Positions 48,989 to 62,327 of a stretch of 64,000 nt of DNA are shown here, in pieces. Origin of the DNA: Prescottella subtropica (GTDB lineage: Bacteria; Actinomycetota; Actinomycetes; Mycobacteriales; Mycobacteriaceae); assembly GCF_005434945.1 (NCBI RefSeq), contig NZ_SKCH01000007.1, positions 62,001 through 126,000 on the forward strand, given 5' to 3'. Made by a program: the position numbers and the translations under genes. The notes beneath the pieces were generated by a model, which was not told where the DNA came from, made no database searches, and worked only from the letters and a program-made list of their open reading frames with translations. Each line of letters begins with the position of its first letter. Position 1 is the stretch's first letter.

Positions 48989-51336
48989 TCACCCATCCTG
49001 CGTTCCCGGTCGAGCCGTGGAGTCTGCGGGCGACCAGCCTGGACCTGACGGTGCTCGCACAGACCGAGTCGCTGTTCACCGTCGCGAACGGGCATCTGGG
49101 GTGGCGCGGCAACCTCGACGAGGGTGACCCGCACGGGCTGCCCGGCAGCTATCTCGCCGGCGTCCACGAGGTGCGGCCGATGCCGTACGCGGAACCCGGC
49201 TACGGCTACCCGCCGTCCGGGGAGACGATCATCAACATCACCGACGGCAAGATCGTGCGCCTGCTCGTCGACGACGAACCGTTCGACGTCCGACGTGGCC
49301 GGCTCCTGCACCACGAGCAGGAACTGGACCTGCGGGCCGGGGTGCTGCGCCGGACCGTCGACTGGCAGTCCCCGGCCGGGCGCACCGTGCGGGTCGTCAC
49401 CACCCGGCTGGTGTCGTTCACGCAGCGCGCGATCGGGGCCGTCCACTACGAGGTCACCCCGCTCGACGGAGCCGCCCGGATCGTCGTCCAGTCCGAACTC
49501 GTCGCCAACGAGCCGATGCCGCAGCCGGAGGCCGACCCGCGGGCCGCCGCCGTCCTGACGTCCCCGTTGGCTGCGGAGGAGAGCCTGGTGCACGGCACCC
49601 GCGTCCAGATGATCCACCGCACCGGTGCGAGCGGCCTTCGGGTGGCCGTGGCGATGGACCACGACGTCACCGGGCCCGGCGTGCACGTCGCCGCGGAGAG
49701 CTACCCGGACCAGGGGCGGGTCACGATCACCGCCGACCTGCCGGCCGGGCAGCGGATGTCGATGGTCAAGTACGTCGCCCACGGATGGACGTCGCGGCGG
49801 TCGACACCGGCGATGCGCGACCAGGTGGTCGGCGAGCTGGCACTGGCGCGGGCGAGCGGCTGGGACGGACTGGTCGCCGAGCAGCGCGAATTCCTGGACG
49901 GGTTCTGGGAACGCGCGGACGTCGTCGTCGACGGGGACCCGCAGGTGCAGCAGGCGGTGCGGTTCGCGCTGTTCCACCTGCTGCAGGCGTCGGCGCGGGC
50001 CGAGGGGGTGGCGATCGCGTCGAAGGGGCTGACCGGACGCGGCTACGACGGGCACGCGTTCTGGGACACCGAGATGTTCGTGCTGCCGGTGCTCACGTCG
50101 GTGCTGCCGCACGCGGTGGCCGACGCGCTGCGGTGGCGGCACTCGACGTTGCCGATCGTCCGGGAACGCGCCGCCCAGTTCGGGCTGCGCGGCGCGATGT
50201 TCCCGTGGCGCACCGTCACCGGCACCGAATGCAGCGGCTACTGGCCGGCGGGGGCGGCCGCGTTCCACGTCGACGCGGCGGTCGCGCGGGCCACCATCGG
50301 CTACGTGCGCTCCGGCGGCGACACCGAATTCGCGCGCACCGTCGGACTGGATCTACTGGTGGAGACGGCCCGGCTGTGGCGCTCGCTCGGCTACGTCGCC
50401 GACGACGGCACCTTCCGGATCGACGGGGTCACCGGTCCCGACGAGTACAGCGCGCTGGTGTCGAACAACCTGTACACCAACCTCATGGCGCGGACGAATC
50501 TGCGGGCCGCGGCAGTGCTGTCGGAACGATTCCAGGACCGCGCGGCGGAACTGTCGGTGACCGGCGACGAGATCGCCGGCTGGCGCGACGCCGCCGACCG
50601 CATGCTCGTCCCGTACGACGAGGTGCGCGGCGTCCACCAGCAGGCGTCCGGGTTCACCGACCGGCAGGAATGGGACTTCGCGGGCACCCCGCCGTCGAAT
50701 TATCCACTGCTGCTGCACTATCCGTACTTCCACCTGTATCGCAAGCAGGTCGTCAAACAGGCCGACGTGGTCCTGGCGATGCAGTGGATGCCCGACGCGT
50801 TCACCGCCGAACAGAAGGTGCGGAACTTCGCGTACTACGAGCGGCTGACGGTGCGCGACTCGTCACTGTCCGCGTGCAGCCAGGCCGTCGTCGCCGCCGA
50901 GGTCGGGGCACTCGACCTCGCCTACGACTACCTCGGCGAGACCGCACAGATCGACCTGGCCGACCTCGAACACAACACCAGCGACGGCCTGCACCTCGCA
51001 TCGCTCGCCGGGGTGTGGATCGCCCTCGTCCAAGGCTTCGGGGGTGTCCGACGCGCCCGCGACGGTCTGCGCCTGCGCCCCGTCCTGCCCGACGGCATCG
51101 ACCGCCTCTCCTTCGGCATCGCCGCCGGCGGCTGCCGCCTCCGCGTCGACGTCGACCCCGAACACACCCACTATCGACTCGTCGCCGGCACCGACCTGAC
51201 CCTGACCCACGACGGCACCGACGTCACCGTCCGCGCCGGCGAAGTCCGCATCCTGCCCACCGTCCACCCGCCACCCGGCCCGGCCGTCACCCAACCGCCC
51301 GGACGGGCGCCGGCGCGGCGCTGTCCGGACCGGTAA
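48985..51336 (+). CDS. Glycoside hydrolase family 65 protein (disaccharide phosphorylase type)
   Basis: GH65 enzymes phosphorolyse or hydrolyse alpha-linked disaccharides such as trehalose, maltose or kojibiose by inversion. The 783-residue protein has the N-terminal beta-sandwich (about 1-270), a helical linker, the (alpha/alpha)6 barrel with [12 protein letters not shown] and the general acid E487 in [25 protein letters not shown] near the phosphate site, and a C-terminal beta domain. The last 30 residues are Pro-rich and unconserved. The usual beta-phosphoglucomutase neighbour is absent; an alcohol dehydrogenase is coupled instead. The sugar cannot be told from sequence. Confidence 0.92.
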   Translation: MITHPAFPVEPWSLRATSLDLTVLAQTESLFTVANGHLGWRGNLDEGDPHGLPGSYLAGVHEVRPMPYAEPGYGYPPSGETIINITDGKIVRLLVDDEPFDVRRGRLLHHEQELDLRAGVLRRTVDWQSPAGRTVRVVTTRLVSFTQRAIGAVHYEVTPLDGAARIVVQSELVANEPMPQPEADPRAAAVLTSPLAAEESLVHGTRVQMIHRTGASGLRVAVAMDHDVTGPGVHVAAESYPDQGRVTITADLPAGQRMSMVKYVAHGWTSRRSTPAMRDQVVGELALARASGWDGLVAEQREFLDGFWERADVVVDGDPQVQQAVRFALFHLLQASARAEGVAIASKGLTGRGYDGHAFWDTEMFVLPVLTSVLPHAVADALRWRHSTLPIVRERAAQFGLRGAMFPWRTVTGTECSGYWPAGAAAFHVDAAVARATIGYVRSGGDTEFARTVGLDLLVETARLWRSLGYVADDGTFRIDGVTGPDEYSALVSNNLYTNLMARTNLRAAAVLSERFQDRAAELSVTGDEIAGWRDAADRMLVPYDEVRGVHQQASGFTDRQEWDFAGTPPSNYPLLLHYPYFHLYRKQVVKQADVVLAMQWMPDAFTAEQKVRNFAYYERLTVRDSSLSACSQAVVAAEVGALDLAYDYLGETAQIDLADLEHNTSDGLHLASLAGVWIALVQGFGGVRRARDGLRLRPVLPDGIDRLSFGIAAGGCRLRVDVDPEHTHYRLVAGTDLTLTHDGTDVTVRAGEVRILPTVHPPPGPAVTQPPGRAPARRCPDR

Positions 51337-51371
51337 CCCCGGCCGTTCGACGCCTGTCGCAGGCCGATTCC

Positions 51372-51431
51372 CACTGTCGCAGGGGTTTTCCAGGCTAGGA
51401 ACCCCTGCGGCAGTGCCACAACCCCTGCGAC
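51372..51431 (+). terminator. Hairpin with two alternative right arms after GH65
   Basis: CACTGTCGCAGGGGTT (51372-51387) pairs over 16 bp, with one G-U, to 51400-51415. Part of it (51376-51387) also pairs perfectly over 12 bp with 51420-51431. The structure lies between the GH65 stop and the rpe promoter and is probably a terminator. Confidence 0.65.
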
Positions 51432-51491
51432 GGCGCGGCGCTCCACCTGCATCCTCCCGAACCGCGCACACCCACCCCGTCCGGCAGCCAC

Positions 51492-51497
51492 TAAACT
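51492..51497 (+). promoter_or_regulatory. Leaderless-type -10 element for rpe
   Basis: TAAACT ends 7 nt before the rpe GTG at 51505 with no Shine-Dalgarno between, so the transcript may start at the codon. Confidence 0.5.
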
Positions 51498-51504
51498 CGC
51501 GGCC

Positions 51505-52188
51505 GTGGCAACCCCGATGATCGCTCCGTCCATTCTGTCCGCCGATTTCGCGCGTCTCGCCGAGGAGGCCGATGCGGTCGCCGGCGCCGACTGGCTGCAT
51601 GTGGACGTCATGGACGCCCATTTCGTGCCGAATCTGACGTTGGGGCTGCCGGTGGTGCAGTCGCTGCTCAAGGCCACCGACATTCCGTTGGACTGCCATC
51701 TGATGATCGAGGATCCGGGCCGGTGGGCGCCGCCGTACGCGGAGGCCGGTGCCCACAACGTCACGTTCCACGCGGAGGCCACCGACGACCCGGTCTCGGT
51801 GGCCCGTGACATCCGGGCGGCGGGCGCGAAGGCCGGTCTGAGTGTCAAGCCGAACACCCCCATCGAGCCGTACCTCGAGATCCTGAAGAACTTCGACACG
51901 CTGCTGGTGATGAGCGTCGAACCCGGTTTCGGTGGCCAGTCGTTCATCCCGTCGGTCCTCGACAAGGCGCGCGCGGTCCGCAGGCTCGTCGACGCCGGTG
52001 AGCTGCGGCTGCTCGTCGAGATCGACGGCGGCATCAACGTCGACACCATCGAGCAGGCCGCCGAGGCGGGCATCGACTGCTTCGTCGCCGGCTCGGCCGT
52101 CTACGGCGCGGCGGATCCCGCGGCGGCGGTGCGTGGGCTGCGCGCGCAGGCGGCGAAGGCGTCCGGGCACCTGACGCTCGCGATCTGA
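51505..52188 (+). CDS. rpe: Ribulose-phosphate 3-epimerase
   Basis: It interconverts ribulose 5-phosphate and xylulose 5-phosphate. The 227-residue TIM barrel shows [13 protein letters not shown], the metal-binding [36 protein letters not shown] and [10 protein letters not shown]. ribD starts 1 nt after its stop, so the riboflavin genes are probably in the same transcript, which makes sense because ribulose 5-phosphate is a riboflavin precursor. Confidence 0.97.
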   Translation: MATPMIAPSILSADFARLAEEADAVAGADWLHVDVMDAHFVPNLTLGLPVVQSLLKATDIPLDCHLMIEDPGRWAPPYAEAGAHNVTFHAEATDDPVSVARDIRAAGAKAGLSVKPNTPIEPYLEILKNFDTLLVMSVEPGFGGQSFIPSVLDKARAVRRLVDAGELRLLVEIDGGINVDTIEQAAEAGIDCFVAGSAVYGAADPAAAVRGLRAQAAKASGHLTLAI

Positions 52189-52189
52189 C

Positions 52190-53218
52190 ATGTCGGAGCG
52201 TGCGGTCAGGGACGCGATGCGGCTCGCGATCGACGCCGCGAACGGCGCGCGGGGCACCACCAGCCCCAACCCGCCGGTGGGCGCGGTGATCGTCGACGCC
52301 GCCGGTGAGGTCGTCGGTATCGGCGCGACCCGGCCGCCGGGCGGGCCGCACGCCGAGGTCGTCGCCCTCGACGAGGCGGGGGAGCGGGCCCGCGGCGCCG
52401 CCGCCGTCGTCACCCTCGAACCGTGCAACCACTGGGGCCGCACCGGACCGTGCGCGCAGGCCCTGATCGATGCCGGGATCACCGCCGTGCACTACGCGGT
52501 CGCCGACCCGAACCCGGCCGCGTCCGGCGGCGCCGACGCCCTCCGCGCCGCCGGCCTCACGGTCAGCGGGGGCCTGCTCGCCGACGACGTCGCCCGCGGC
52601 CCGCTGCGGGAGTGGCTGCACCGGCAGCGCACCGGACGACCCCACATCACCTGGAAGTTCGCGGCCACCCTCGACGGCCGTACCGCCGCCGCCGACGGCA
52701 CCAGCCAGTGGATCACCGGACCCGAGGCCCGGGCCCGGGTGCACGCCGACCGGGCCCGGCTCGACGCGATCGTCGTCGGCACCGGCACCGTCCTCGCCGA
52801 CGATCCGTGGCTGACCGCCCGGCTGCCCGACGGCTCCCTCGCGCCGCACCAGCCGCTGCGGGTCGTCGTCGGCACCCGCGACATCCCGGCCGGCGCGAAG
52901 GTCCTCGACGACGCCGCCCCCACCCTGGTGCTGCGCACCCACGACGTGGCCGACGTGCTCGCCGCCCTCGCCGACCGCGACGACGTGCTGATCGAGGGTG
53001 GGCCGAAGCTTGCGGGAGCCTTCCTGAAGGCGGGGTGCATCGACCGGGTCCAGGCGTACCTGGCGCCGGTCGTGCTGGGGGCGGGGTCCCACGCAGTGGA
53101 AGGGGCCGGGGTGTCCACCATCACCGAGGCGCTACGGTTTCGGCGAGAGAGCGTCGAGACCGTCGGCGACGACGTGTTGTTGACCCTGATCCCGAATGAT
53201 CCGACAAGGAGTGAGTGA
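52190..53218 (+). CDS. ribD: Bifunctional riboflavin deaminase/reductase
   Basis: It carries out the second and third steps of pyrimidine-branch riboflavin synthesis. The 342-residue protein has an N-terminal cytidine-deaminase-like zinc domain (PPVGAVIVD, PHAEVVAL, EPCNHWGRTGPC) and a C-terminal DHFR-like NADPH reductase domain (about 150-340; TWKFAATLDGRTAAADG, LIEGGPKLAGAFL). No FMN riboswitch is visible ahead of it. ribE follows after 4 nt. Confidence 0.96.
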   Translation: MSERAVRDAMRLAIDAANGARGTTSPNPPVGAVIVDAAGEVVGIGATRPPGGPHAEVVALDEAGERARGAAAVVTLEPCNHWGRTGPCAQALIDAGITAVHYAVADPNPAASGGADALRAAGLTVSGGLLADDVARGPLREWLHRQRTGRPHITWKFAATLDGRTAAADGTSQWITGPEARARVHADRARLDAIVVGTGTVLADDPWLTARLPDGSLAPHQPLRVVVGTRDIPAGAKVLDDAAPTLVLRTHDVADVLAALADRDDVLIEGGPKLAGAFLKAGCIDRVQAYLAPVVLGAGSHAVEGAGVSTITEALRFRRESVETVGDDVLLTLIPNDPTRSE

Positions 53219-53222
53219 CGAG

Positions 53223-53840
53223 ATGTTCACCGGAATCGTCGAGGAGCTCGGCGAGATCGTCGCCAAGGAAGACCTGGCGGACGCCGCCCGCTTCACCGTC
53301 CGCGGCCCCGTCGTCACTTCCGACGCCGGTCACGGCGACTCCATCGCCGTCAACGGCGTCTGCCTGACTGTGGTCGACGTGGTCGACGGGAACGCGTTCA
53401 CCGCCGACGTGATGCGCGAGACCCTGGTGCGGTCGAGCCTCGGGGCCCTCGCGCCGGGCAGCCGCGTCAACCTCGAACGGGCCGCCGCGGTGAACAGCCG
53501 TCTCGGTGGCCACATCGTGCAGGGGCACGTCGATGGCACCGGCACGGTCATCTCCAGAAGCCCGTCCGAGCACTGGACGGTGGTGCGAATCGCGCTGCCG
53601 GCCACCATTTCCCGCTACGTCGTGGAGAAGGGGTCGATCACCGTCGACGGCGTCTCCCTGACCGTGTCGGCGCTCGGCGGGCAGCCCGGCGACGAGTACT
53701 TCGAGATCTCCCTGATCCCGACGACGCTCGCGCTCACCACCCTCGGGGCCGCGGAGCCGGGTACCCCGGTCAACCTCGAGGTCGACGTCATCGCCAAGTA
53801 CGTCGAGCGTCTGCACACCGCCACCCACCAGCCGGGATAA
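53223..53840 (+). CDS. ribE: Riboflavin synthase alpha chain
   Basis: It dismutates two lumazines to riboflavin. The 205-residue protein is a tandem of two similar barrels: [33 protein letters not shown] in the first half, and [12 protein letters not shown] in the second. AAGGAG at 53206-53211 supports ATG 53223. A GTG at 53211 in the same frame lies inside that site and is unlikely. Confidence 0.96.
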   Translation: MFTGIVEELGEIVAKEDLADAARFTVRGPVVTSDAGHGDSIAVNGVCLTVVDVVDGNAFTADVMRETLVRSSLGALAPGSRVNLERAAAVNSRLGGHIVQGHVDGTGTVISRSPSEHWTVVRIALPATISRYVVEKGSITVDGVSLTVSALGGQPGDEYFEISLIPTTLALTTLGAAEPGTPVNLEVDVIAKYVERLHTATHQPG

Positions 53841-53861
53841 CGACCGGATATCGACAGGTCG

Positions 53862-53892
53862 TACTGTTGAGGTGCATCCGAGCCGATGCACC
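53862..53892 (+). promoter_or_regulatory. Putative ribBA promoter and leader hairpin
   Basis: A TACTGT -10-like box (53862-53867) is followed at once by an 8-bp perfect hairpin, GGTGCATC (53871-53878) with GATGCACC (53885-53892) and a 6-nt loop. The hairpin would form at the very 5' end of the mRNA, where it could protect the transcript. It is not an FMN riboswitch. Confidence 0.4.
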
Positions 53893-53938
53893 GGGACTTA
53901 CTCGAGCACACCAGTTCAAGAAGTTGGAGACCGAGAAC

Positions 53939-56138
<2,200 letters not shown>

Positions 56139-56158
56139 GCACTGTCGGTCCCGCCGAC

Positions 56159-56164
56159 TAGCCT
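56159..56164 (+). promoter_or_regulatory. Leaderless-type -10 element for uvrC
   Basis: TAGCCT ends 6 nt before the uvrC GTG at 56171, with no Shine-Dalgarno in between. Confidence 0.55.
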
Positions 56165-56170
56165 GGACAC

Positions 56171-58276
56171 GTGCCCGATCCCTCGACGTACCGTCCCGCC
56201 CCCGGAACCATCCCGGTGGCGCCGGGTGTCTACAAGTTCCGGGACCCGCACGGGCGGGTGATCTACGTCGGCAAGGCGAAGAGTCTGCGGTCGCGGCTGA
56301 ACTCGTATTTCGCGGATGTGGCGTCGCTGCATCCACGGACCCGGCAGATGGTCACCACTGCCACGAGTGTCGAGTGGACGGTCGTCGGCACCGAGGTCGA
56401 GGCGCTGCAGCTCGAGTACAACTGGATCAAGGAGTTCGATCCGCGGTTCAACGTCCGCTACCGCGACGACAAGACGTACCCGGTCCTCGCGGTCACGTTG
56501 AACGAGGAGTTCCCGCGGCTGTTCCTCTACCGCGGTCCGCGTCGTAAGGGGGTGCGCTACTTCGGCCCCTACCCGCATGCGTGGGCCATCCGGGAAACCC
56601 TGGATCTGCTGCTGCGGGTGTTCCCGGCCCGCACGTGCTCGGCGGGGGTGTTCAAGCGGCACCAGGGGATCGGCCGGCCGTGTCTGCTCGGCTACATCGA
56701 CAAGTGCAGTGCGCCGTGCGTCGGCCGGGTCACCGCCGACGAGCACCGGGAGATCGTCGAGAACTTCTGCGATTTCCTGGCCGGCCGCACCGACCGGCTG
56801 GTTCGGCAGCTCGAGGCCCGCATGCAGGCGGCCGCCGAGGACCTCGACTTCGAGACCGCGGCCCGGCTGCGCGACGACGTGGGAGCCCTGAGGAAGGCGC
56901 TCGAGAAGCAGGCGGTGGTGCTCGGTGACGGCACCGACGCCGACCTGGTGGCGTTCGCGTCGGACGATCTCGAGGCAGCCGTGCAGGTGTTCCACGTGCG
57001 GGGCGGACGGGTCCGCGGGCAACGCGGCTGGGTGGTCGAGACATCCGAACGCGGCGACAACCCCGACGCCTCGGTCGCGCTGGTGGAGCAGTTCCTCACC
57101 CAGTTCTACGGCGAGCAGGCCGCGCTCACCGACCAGCCGGGCCCGCAGGGCGACCGTGGCACCGCGGTGCCACGGGAGGTGCTGGTGCCGGTGCTGCCGG
57201 ACGGCGCCGACGAGATCGAGGCGTGGCTGTCGGGGCTGCGCGGGTCGGCGGTGCGGCTGCGGGTGCCGCAGCGCGGCGACAAGAAGGCGCTCGCCGAGAC
57301 GGTGGAACGGAACGCGAAAGAGGTGCTGGCGCAACACAAGCTGAAGCGGGCCGGGGATCTGACGTCCCGGTCGGAGGCGCTGCAGGGCATCCAGGAGGCC
57401 CTCGACCTCGACACCGCGCCGCTGCGCATCGAATGCGTCGACATCAGCCACGTGCAGGGCACCGATGTCGTCGCGTCGCTCGTCGTGTTCGAGGACGGGC
57501 TGCCCCGCAAGTCCGACTACCGGCACTACGCGATCAAGGAGGCCGCCGGCGACGGCCGGTCCGACGACGTCGCGTCGATCGCGGAGGTCACCCGGCGCCG
57601 GTTCCTGCGGCACCACCGGGACACCGCCGCCCTGGACACCACCGGCTCGGACACCACCGGCGGTGACCTGTCCCCGGAGGCCGCCCTGGACCCGCAGACC
57701 GGGCGTCCACGCCGGTTCGCGTACCCGCCCAACCTGTTCGTCGTCGACGGTGGCGCCCCGCAGGTCGCGGCCGCAGCCGCGGTCCTCGACGAACTCGGGG
57801 TCACCGATGTCGCGGTGATCGGTCTGGCCAAACGCCTCGAGGAGGTGTGGGTGCCCGGCGAGGAGGATCCGGTGATCCTGCCGCGGACCAGCGAATCGCT
57901 GTATCTGCTGCAACGTGTTCGCGACGAGGCGCACCGGTTCGCGATCACATTCCACCGCAGCAAGCGGTCCAAGCGGATGACGGCGTCGGCGCTGGATGCG
58001 GTCCGCGGGCTGGGGGAGACGCGGCGTACCGCCCTGGTCCGGCACTTCGGGTCGGTGGCCCGGTTGCGGGAGGCGAGTGTCGAGGAGATCACCGCGGTCC
58101 CGGGGATCGGGGTCACCACGGCACGGGCGGTCCGGGCGGCACTCACGGGTGAACCCGGCGTCACGGGTGGACCCGATGCCACCGGTGGACCCGATGTCAC
58201 TGCGGTGACCGTGCCGGTGGGGGATGATGTGACAGGCATCGACCAATCGGAACGAACAGGACACGACACCGAGTGA
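56171..58276 (+). CDS. uvrC: Excinuclease ABC subunit C
   Basis: UvrC makes both incisions in nucleotide excision repair. The 701-residue protein has the GIY-YIG nuclease ([20 protein letters not shown]), a cysteine-rich middle ([13 protein letters not shown]), a UVR/UvrB-interaction region (about 205-240), the RNase H-like C-terminal nuclease ([27 protein letters not shown]), and a helix-hairpin-helix pair ([28 protein letters not shown]). An Asp/Thr/Gly-rich insertion lies near residues 490-512. The C-terminal tail carries three TGxPxx hexapeptide repeats. It overlaps rapZ. Confidence 0.97.
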   Translation: MPDPSTYRPAPGTIPVAPGVYKFRDPHGRVIYVGKAKSLRSRLNSYFADVASLHPRTRQMVTTATSVEWTVVGTEVEALQLEYNWIKEFDPRFNVRYRDDKTYPVLAVTLNEEFPRLFLYRGPRRKGVRYFGPYPHAWAIRETLDLLLRVFPARTCSAGVFKRHQGIGRPCLLGYIDKCSAPCVGRVTADEHREIVENFCDFLAGRTDRLVRQLEARMQAAAEDLDFETAARLRDDVGALRKALEKQAVVLGDGTDADLVAFASDDLEAAVQVFHVRGGRVRGQRGWVVETSERGDNPDASVALVEQFLTQFYGEQAALTDQPGPQGDRGTAVPREVLVPVLPDGADEIEAWLSGLRGSAVRLRVPQRGDKKALAETVERNAKEVLAQHKLKRAGDLTSRSEALQGIQEALDLDTAPLRIECVDISHVQGTDVVASLVVFEDGLPRKSDYRHYAIKEAAGDGRSDDVASIAEVTRRRFLRHHRDTAALDTTGSDTTGGDLSPEAALDPQTGRPRRFAYPPNLFVVDGGAPQVAAAAAVLDELGVTDVAVIGLAKRLEEVWVPGEEDPVILPRTSESLYLLQRVRDEAHRFAITFHRSKRSKRMTASALDAVRGLGETRRTALVRHFGSVARLREASVEEITAVPGIGVTTARAVRAALTGEPGVTGGPDATGGPDVTAVTVPVGDDVTGIDQSERTGHDTE
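58145..58198 (+). repeat. Imperfect 18-bp tandem repeat, three copies, in the uvrC tail
   Basis: Three related 18-bp units (58145-58162, 58163-58180, 58181-58198) encode [12 protein letters not shown] and TGGPDV after the last helix-hairpin-helix. The tail is probably disordered. Confidence 0.75.
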
Positions 58277-59184
58277 ACGACCACGAGAAACGGGACGACT
58301 CCGCCGTGGGGCACACCATGGAGGTCGCGCTCGTCACGGGACTGTCGGGTGCCGGGCTGAGTACGGCTGCGAACGTCCTCGAGGACCTCGGCTGGTATGT
58401 CGTCGACAACCTGCCGCCGGAACTGATCACCCGCATGGTGGACCTCGGACTCGAATCCGATCCGCCGATCCGTCGGCTCGCGGTCGTCATCGACGTGCGC
58501 AGCCGCCCGTTCTCGGGGGATCTGGGCCGGGTGATCACCGACCTCGAGGAGATGCCCGTGCAGATGCGGGTGCTCTACCTGGAGGCCACCGATGCGGTGC
58601 TGATCCGCCGGTTCGAGCACGTGCGGCGCAGCCACCCGCTGCAGTCCGACGGCAAGGACGGCACCCTGTCCGAGGGCATCGCCGCGGAACGGACGAAACT
58701 CGCGCACGCGAAGTCCGTCGCCGACCTGGTCGTGGACACGTCGCAGCTCGCGGTGCGGGAACTGCGGGAGAAGATCGAGACCGCGTTCGGCGGTGAGGGC
58801 AGCGGTGACATCCAGGTGACCGTGCAGTCCTTCGGGTTCAAACACGGACTGCCGATGGACGCCGACCTGGTGTGCGACGTCCGGTTCCTGCCCAATCCGC
58901 ACTGGATCCCGGAGCTGCGCCCGCACACCGGTCTCGAGGAGGCGGTGCGCGACTACGTCCTGTCCCGGGACGGGGCCGACGAGTTCCTCGACACGTATCT
59001 GCGGTTACTGGAGTTGACGACGGCGGGTTACCGTCGAGAGGGGAAGCGCTACATGACGATCGCGGTCGGATGCACCGGCGGCAAGCATCGCAGTGTGGCC
59101 GTGTCCGAGGCCCTCGCGGCCCGACTGCGGGAGACGGACGGGCTCGCCGTCCGCGTCGTCCACCGCGACGTGGGACGCGAATGA
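58273..59184 (+). CDS. rapZ: RNase adapter/nucleotide-binding protein RapZ (YvcJ family)
   Basis: The 303-residue protein has the P-loop region [14 protein letters not shown] near residue 22, [10 protein letters not shown], a C-terminal domain with [19 protein letters not shown], and [20 protein letters not shown]. Its P-loop has Leu where Lys or Arg is expected, so nucleotide binding may be weak. In enterobacteria RapZ controls GlmS through sRNAs; in actinobacteria its role is not clear. GTG 58273 overlaps uvrC, and it overlaps yvcK by an ATGA. Confidence 0.95.
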   Translation: MNDHEKRDDSAVGHTMEVALVTGLSGAGLSTAANVLEDLGWYVVDNLPPELITRMVDLGLESDPPIRRLAVVIDVRSRPFSGDLGRVITDLEEMPVQMRVLYLEATDAVLIRRFEHVRRSHPLQSDGKDGTLSEGIAAERTKLAHAKSVADLVVDTSQLAVRELREKIETAFGGEGSGDIQVTVQSFGFKHGLPMDADLVCDVRFLPNPHWIPELRPHTGLEEAVRDYVLSRDGADEFLDTYLRLLELTTAGYRREGKRYMTIAVGCTGGKHRSVAVSEALAARLRETDGLAVRVVHRDVGRE

Positions 59185-60203
59185 GCGGGATGCCACAGCA
59201 GCGGATCGTCGCGTTCGGTGGCGGGCACGGCCTGTATGCGACGCTGCGCGCCGTCCGCCGGCTCAGCCCCGACGTCACCGCGGTCGTGACGGTCGCCGAC
59301 GACGGCGGCTCGTCGGGCCGGCTGCGCAGCGAACTCGGCATGATCCCGCCCGGTGACCTGCGGATGGCGTTGGCGGCGCTCGCCGGTGACGGCGCCCACG
59401 TCCGGTCGTGGACCGACACCGTCCAGCACCGGTTCGGCGGTACCGGCGCGCTCGCCGGGCACTCGGTCGGCAACCTCATCCTGGCCGGGCTCACGGAGGT
59501 CCTCGGCGATCCGGTCGCCGCCCTCGACACCGTCGGACGGCTCCTCGAGGTGGAGGGGCGGGTGCTGCCGATGTCGACGGTCGCCCTCGAGATCGAGGCG
59601 GACGTGGTGGGGCTGGAAACCGATCCGCGGGTCAGCCGCTGCATTCGCGGTCAGGTCGCGGTCGCGACCACACCGGGCAAGGTGCGACGGGTGCGGTTGT
59701 GCCCGCCGAACCCGCCGGCGTGCCCCGACGCGCTCGCCGCGGTCGCTGCCGCCGACGTCGTCGTCCTCGGTCCGGGATCGTGGTTCTCGAGTGTCATCCC
59801 GCACGTTCTGGTGCCGGAGTTGCTCGCCGCGATCATGCGGTCGACGGCCCGTAAGGTGCTCGTCCTGAACCTGGCACCGCAGCCGGGGGAGACCGCGGGA
59901 TTCTCCGCCGAACGGCATCTGCACGTACTCTCCCAGCACGCACCCGAATTCCGGGTCGATCACGTGATCGTCGATTCGGCGTCCGTGCCGCCGGGCCGGG
60001 AACGCGACCATCTGTGCCGGGCGGCCGGTCTGCTCGGGGCCGACGTCGTCTACGCGGACGTCGCCGAACACGGCACGCACACGCATCATGCGGGCAAACT
60101 CGCGGCGGTGCTGGACAGGCTCGGCGCGCGGGCCGACCGTGACGAGAACGACGACACCGCCGGACGGCGAGTCGGGGGAAGGGAGAGCGCCTCGTGGCGA
60201 TGA
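59181..60203 (+). CDS. yvcK: YvcK/CuvA family gluconeogenesis and cell-wall factor
   Basis: The 340-residue protein binds UDP-sugars in characterised homologues and links carbon metabolism to peptidoglycan growth. Motifs: [44 protein letters not shown] and [14 protein letters not shown]. The fold is a CofD-like Rossmann type. ATG 59181 overlaps rapZ and the 3' end overlaps whiA by 10 nt. The polar C-terminal 30 residues are not conserved. Confidence 0.96.
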   Translation: MSGMPQQRIVAFGGGHGLYATLRAVRRLSPDVTAVVTVADDGGSSGRLRSELGMIPPGDLRMALAALAGDGAHVRSWTDTVQHRFGGTGALAGHSVGNLILAGLTEVLGDPVAALDTVGRLLEVEGRVLPMSTVALEIEADVVGLETDPRVSRCIRGQVAVATTPGKVRRVRLCPPNPPACPDALAAVAAADVVVLGPGSWFSSVIPHVLVPELLAAIMRSTARKVLVLNLAPQPGETAGFSAERHLHVLSQHAPEFRVDHVIVDSASVPPGRERDHLCRAAGLLGADVVYADVAEHGTHTHHAGKLAAVLDRLGARADRDENDDTAGRRVGGRESASWR

Positions 60204-61177
60204 CAGCCGAGGTCAAGGACGAACTGAGCCGGCTCGCGGTGACGCAGGTCAGCTGCCGCAAGGCGGAGGTGTCGTCGCTGCTGCGGTTCGCGGGTGGCCT
60301 GCACATCGTCGGCGGCCGGGTCGTCGTGGAGGCCGAGGTGGATCTCGGTTCGATCGCCCGGCGGCTCCGCAGCGAGATCCTCGACCTGTACGGCTACCAC
60401 GCGGACATCCACGTGCTGAGCCCCGGCGGGTTGCGCAAGAGTTCCCGGTACGTGGTGCGGGTCGCGAAGGACGGTGAGGCCCTGGCCCGCCGCACCGGCC
60501 TGCTCGACATGCGCGGCCGCCCGGTGCGCGGTCTGCCCACGCAGGTGGTCGGCGGCGGTATCGGCGATGCGGAGGCGGCGTGGCGGGGTGCGTTCCTGGC
60601 GCACGGTTCGCTCACCGAGCCCGGCCGGTCGTCGGCGCTCGAGATCAGTTGTCCGGGCCCGGAGGCGGCGCTGGCGCTGGTCGGTGCGGCCCGCCGGCTC
60701 GGGATCACCGCGAAGGCCCGCGAGGTGCGCGGCACCGACCGGGTCGTGGTGCGTGACGGTGAGACGATCGGCGCGCTGCTCACCCGGATGGGGGCGCAGG
60801 ACACGCGGTTGACGTGGGAGGAGCGCCGGATGCGGCGGGAGGTGCGGGCGACGGCGAACCGGCTCGCGAACTTCGACGACGCGAATCTGCGCCGGTCGGC
60901 GCGGGCTGCGGTCGCCGCGGCGGCCCGGGTGGAGCGGGCCCTCGACATTCTCGGCGAGGACGTCCCGGACCATCTCGCGGCGGCCGGTGCGCTGCGCGTC
61001 GAGCACCGGCAGGCGTCGCTCGAGGAGCTCGGGCAGTTCGCGGATCCGCCGATGACCAAGGACGCGGTCGCCGGACGGATCCGGCGGCTGCTGTCGATGG
61101 CGGATCGACGCGCCAAGGAGACGGGCATCCCGGACACCGAGTCGGCGGTCACCGCGGAGCTGCTCGAGGACGCGTGA
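60194..61177 (+). CDS. whiA: WhiA DNA-binding regulator
   Basis: WhiA has a LAGLIDADG-derived N-terminal domain and a C-terminal helix-turn-helix. Here these are seen as [34 protein letters not shown] and [18 protein letters not shown], and near the end [20 protein letters not shown] and [10 protein letters not shown]. In Streptomyces it activates sporulation septation genes with WhiB; in non-sporulating actinobacteria it probably controls division. It has 327 residues. GTG 60194 is preceded by GGGAGAG, and ATG 60200 is two codons later. Confidence 0.97.
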   Translation: MAMTAEVKDELSRLAVTQVSCRKAEVSSLLRFAGGLHIVGGRVVVEAEVDLGSIARRLRSEILDLYGYHADIHVLSPGGLRKSSRYVVRVAKDGEALARRTGLLDMRGRPVRGLPTQVVGGGIGDAEAAWRGAFLAHGSLTEPGRSSALEISCPGPEAALALVGAARRLGITAKAREVRGTDRVVVRDGETIGALLTRMGAQDTRLTWEERRMRREVRATANRLANFDDANLRRSARAAVAAAARVERALDILGEDVPDHLAAAGALRVEHRQASLEELGQFADPPMTKDAVAGRIRRLLSMADRRAKETGIPDTESAVTAELLEDA

Positions 61178-61235
61178 CCGTCTCGCCCCGGTCCTGGTGA
61201 GCGGGGCAGATGCGCGTCCGGAAGCGCGGGCACAT

Positions 61236-61241
61236 TATGGT
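61236..61241 (+). promoter_or_regulatory. Putative -10 element of the gap-pgk-tpiA operon
   Basis: TATGGT lies 47 nt before the gap GTG in the 111-nt gap after whiA. It fits the actinobacterial -10 pattern. The Shine-Dalgarno AAAGGAG at 61276-61282 is strong. Confidence 0.5.
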
Positions 61242-61270
61242 GGGGGCCGAACACTGGCATTCCAGAGTGA

Positions 61271-62308
<1,038 letters not shown>

Positions 62309-62327
62309 TCGGAGTTCGACGACCATC

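Noticed and set aside
52100-52190. FMN riboswitch before ribD
   Set aside because: ribD starts 1 nt after rpe and no RFN element is present; the ribBA leader has only a small hairpin.
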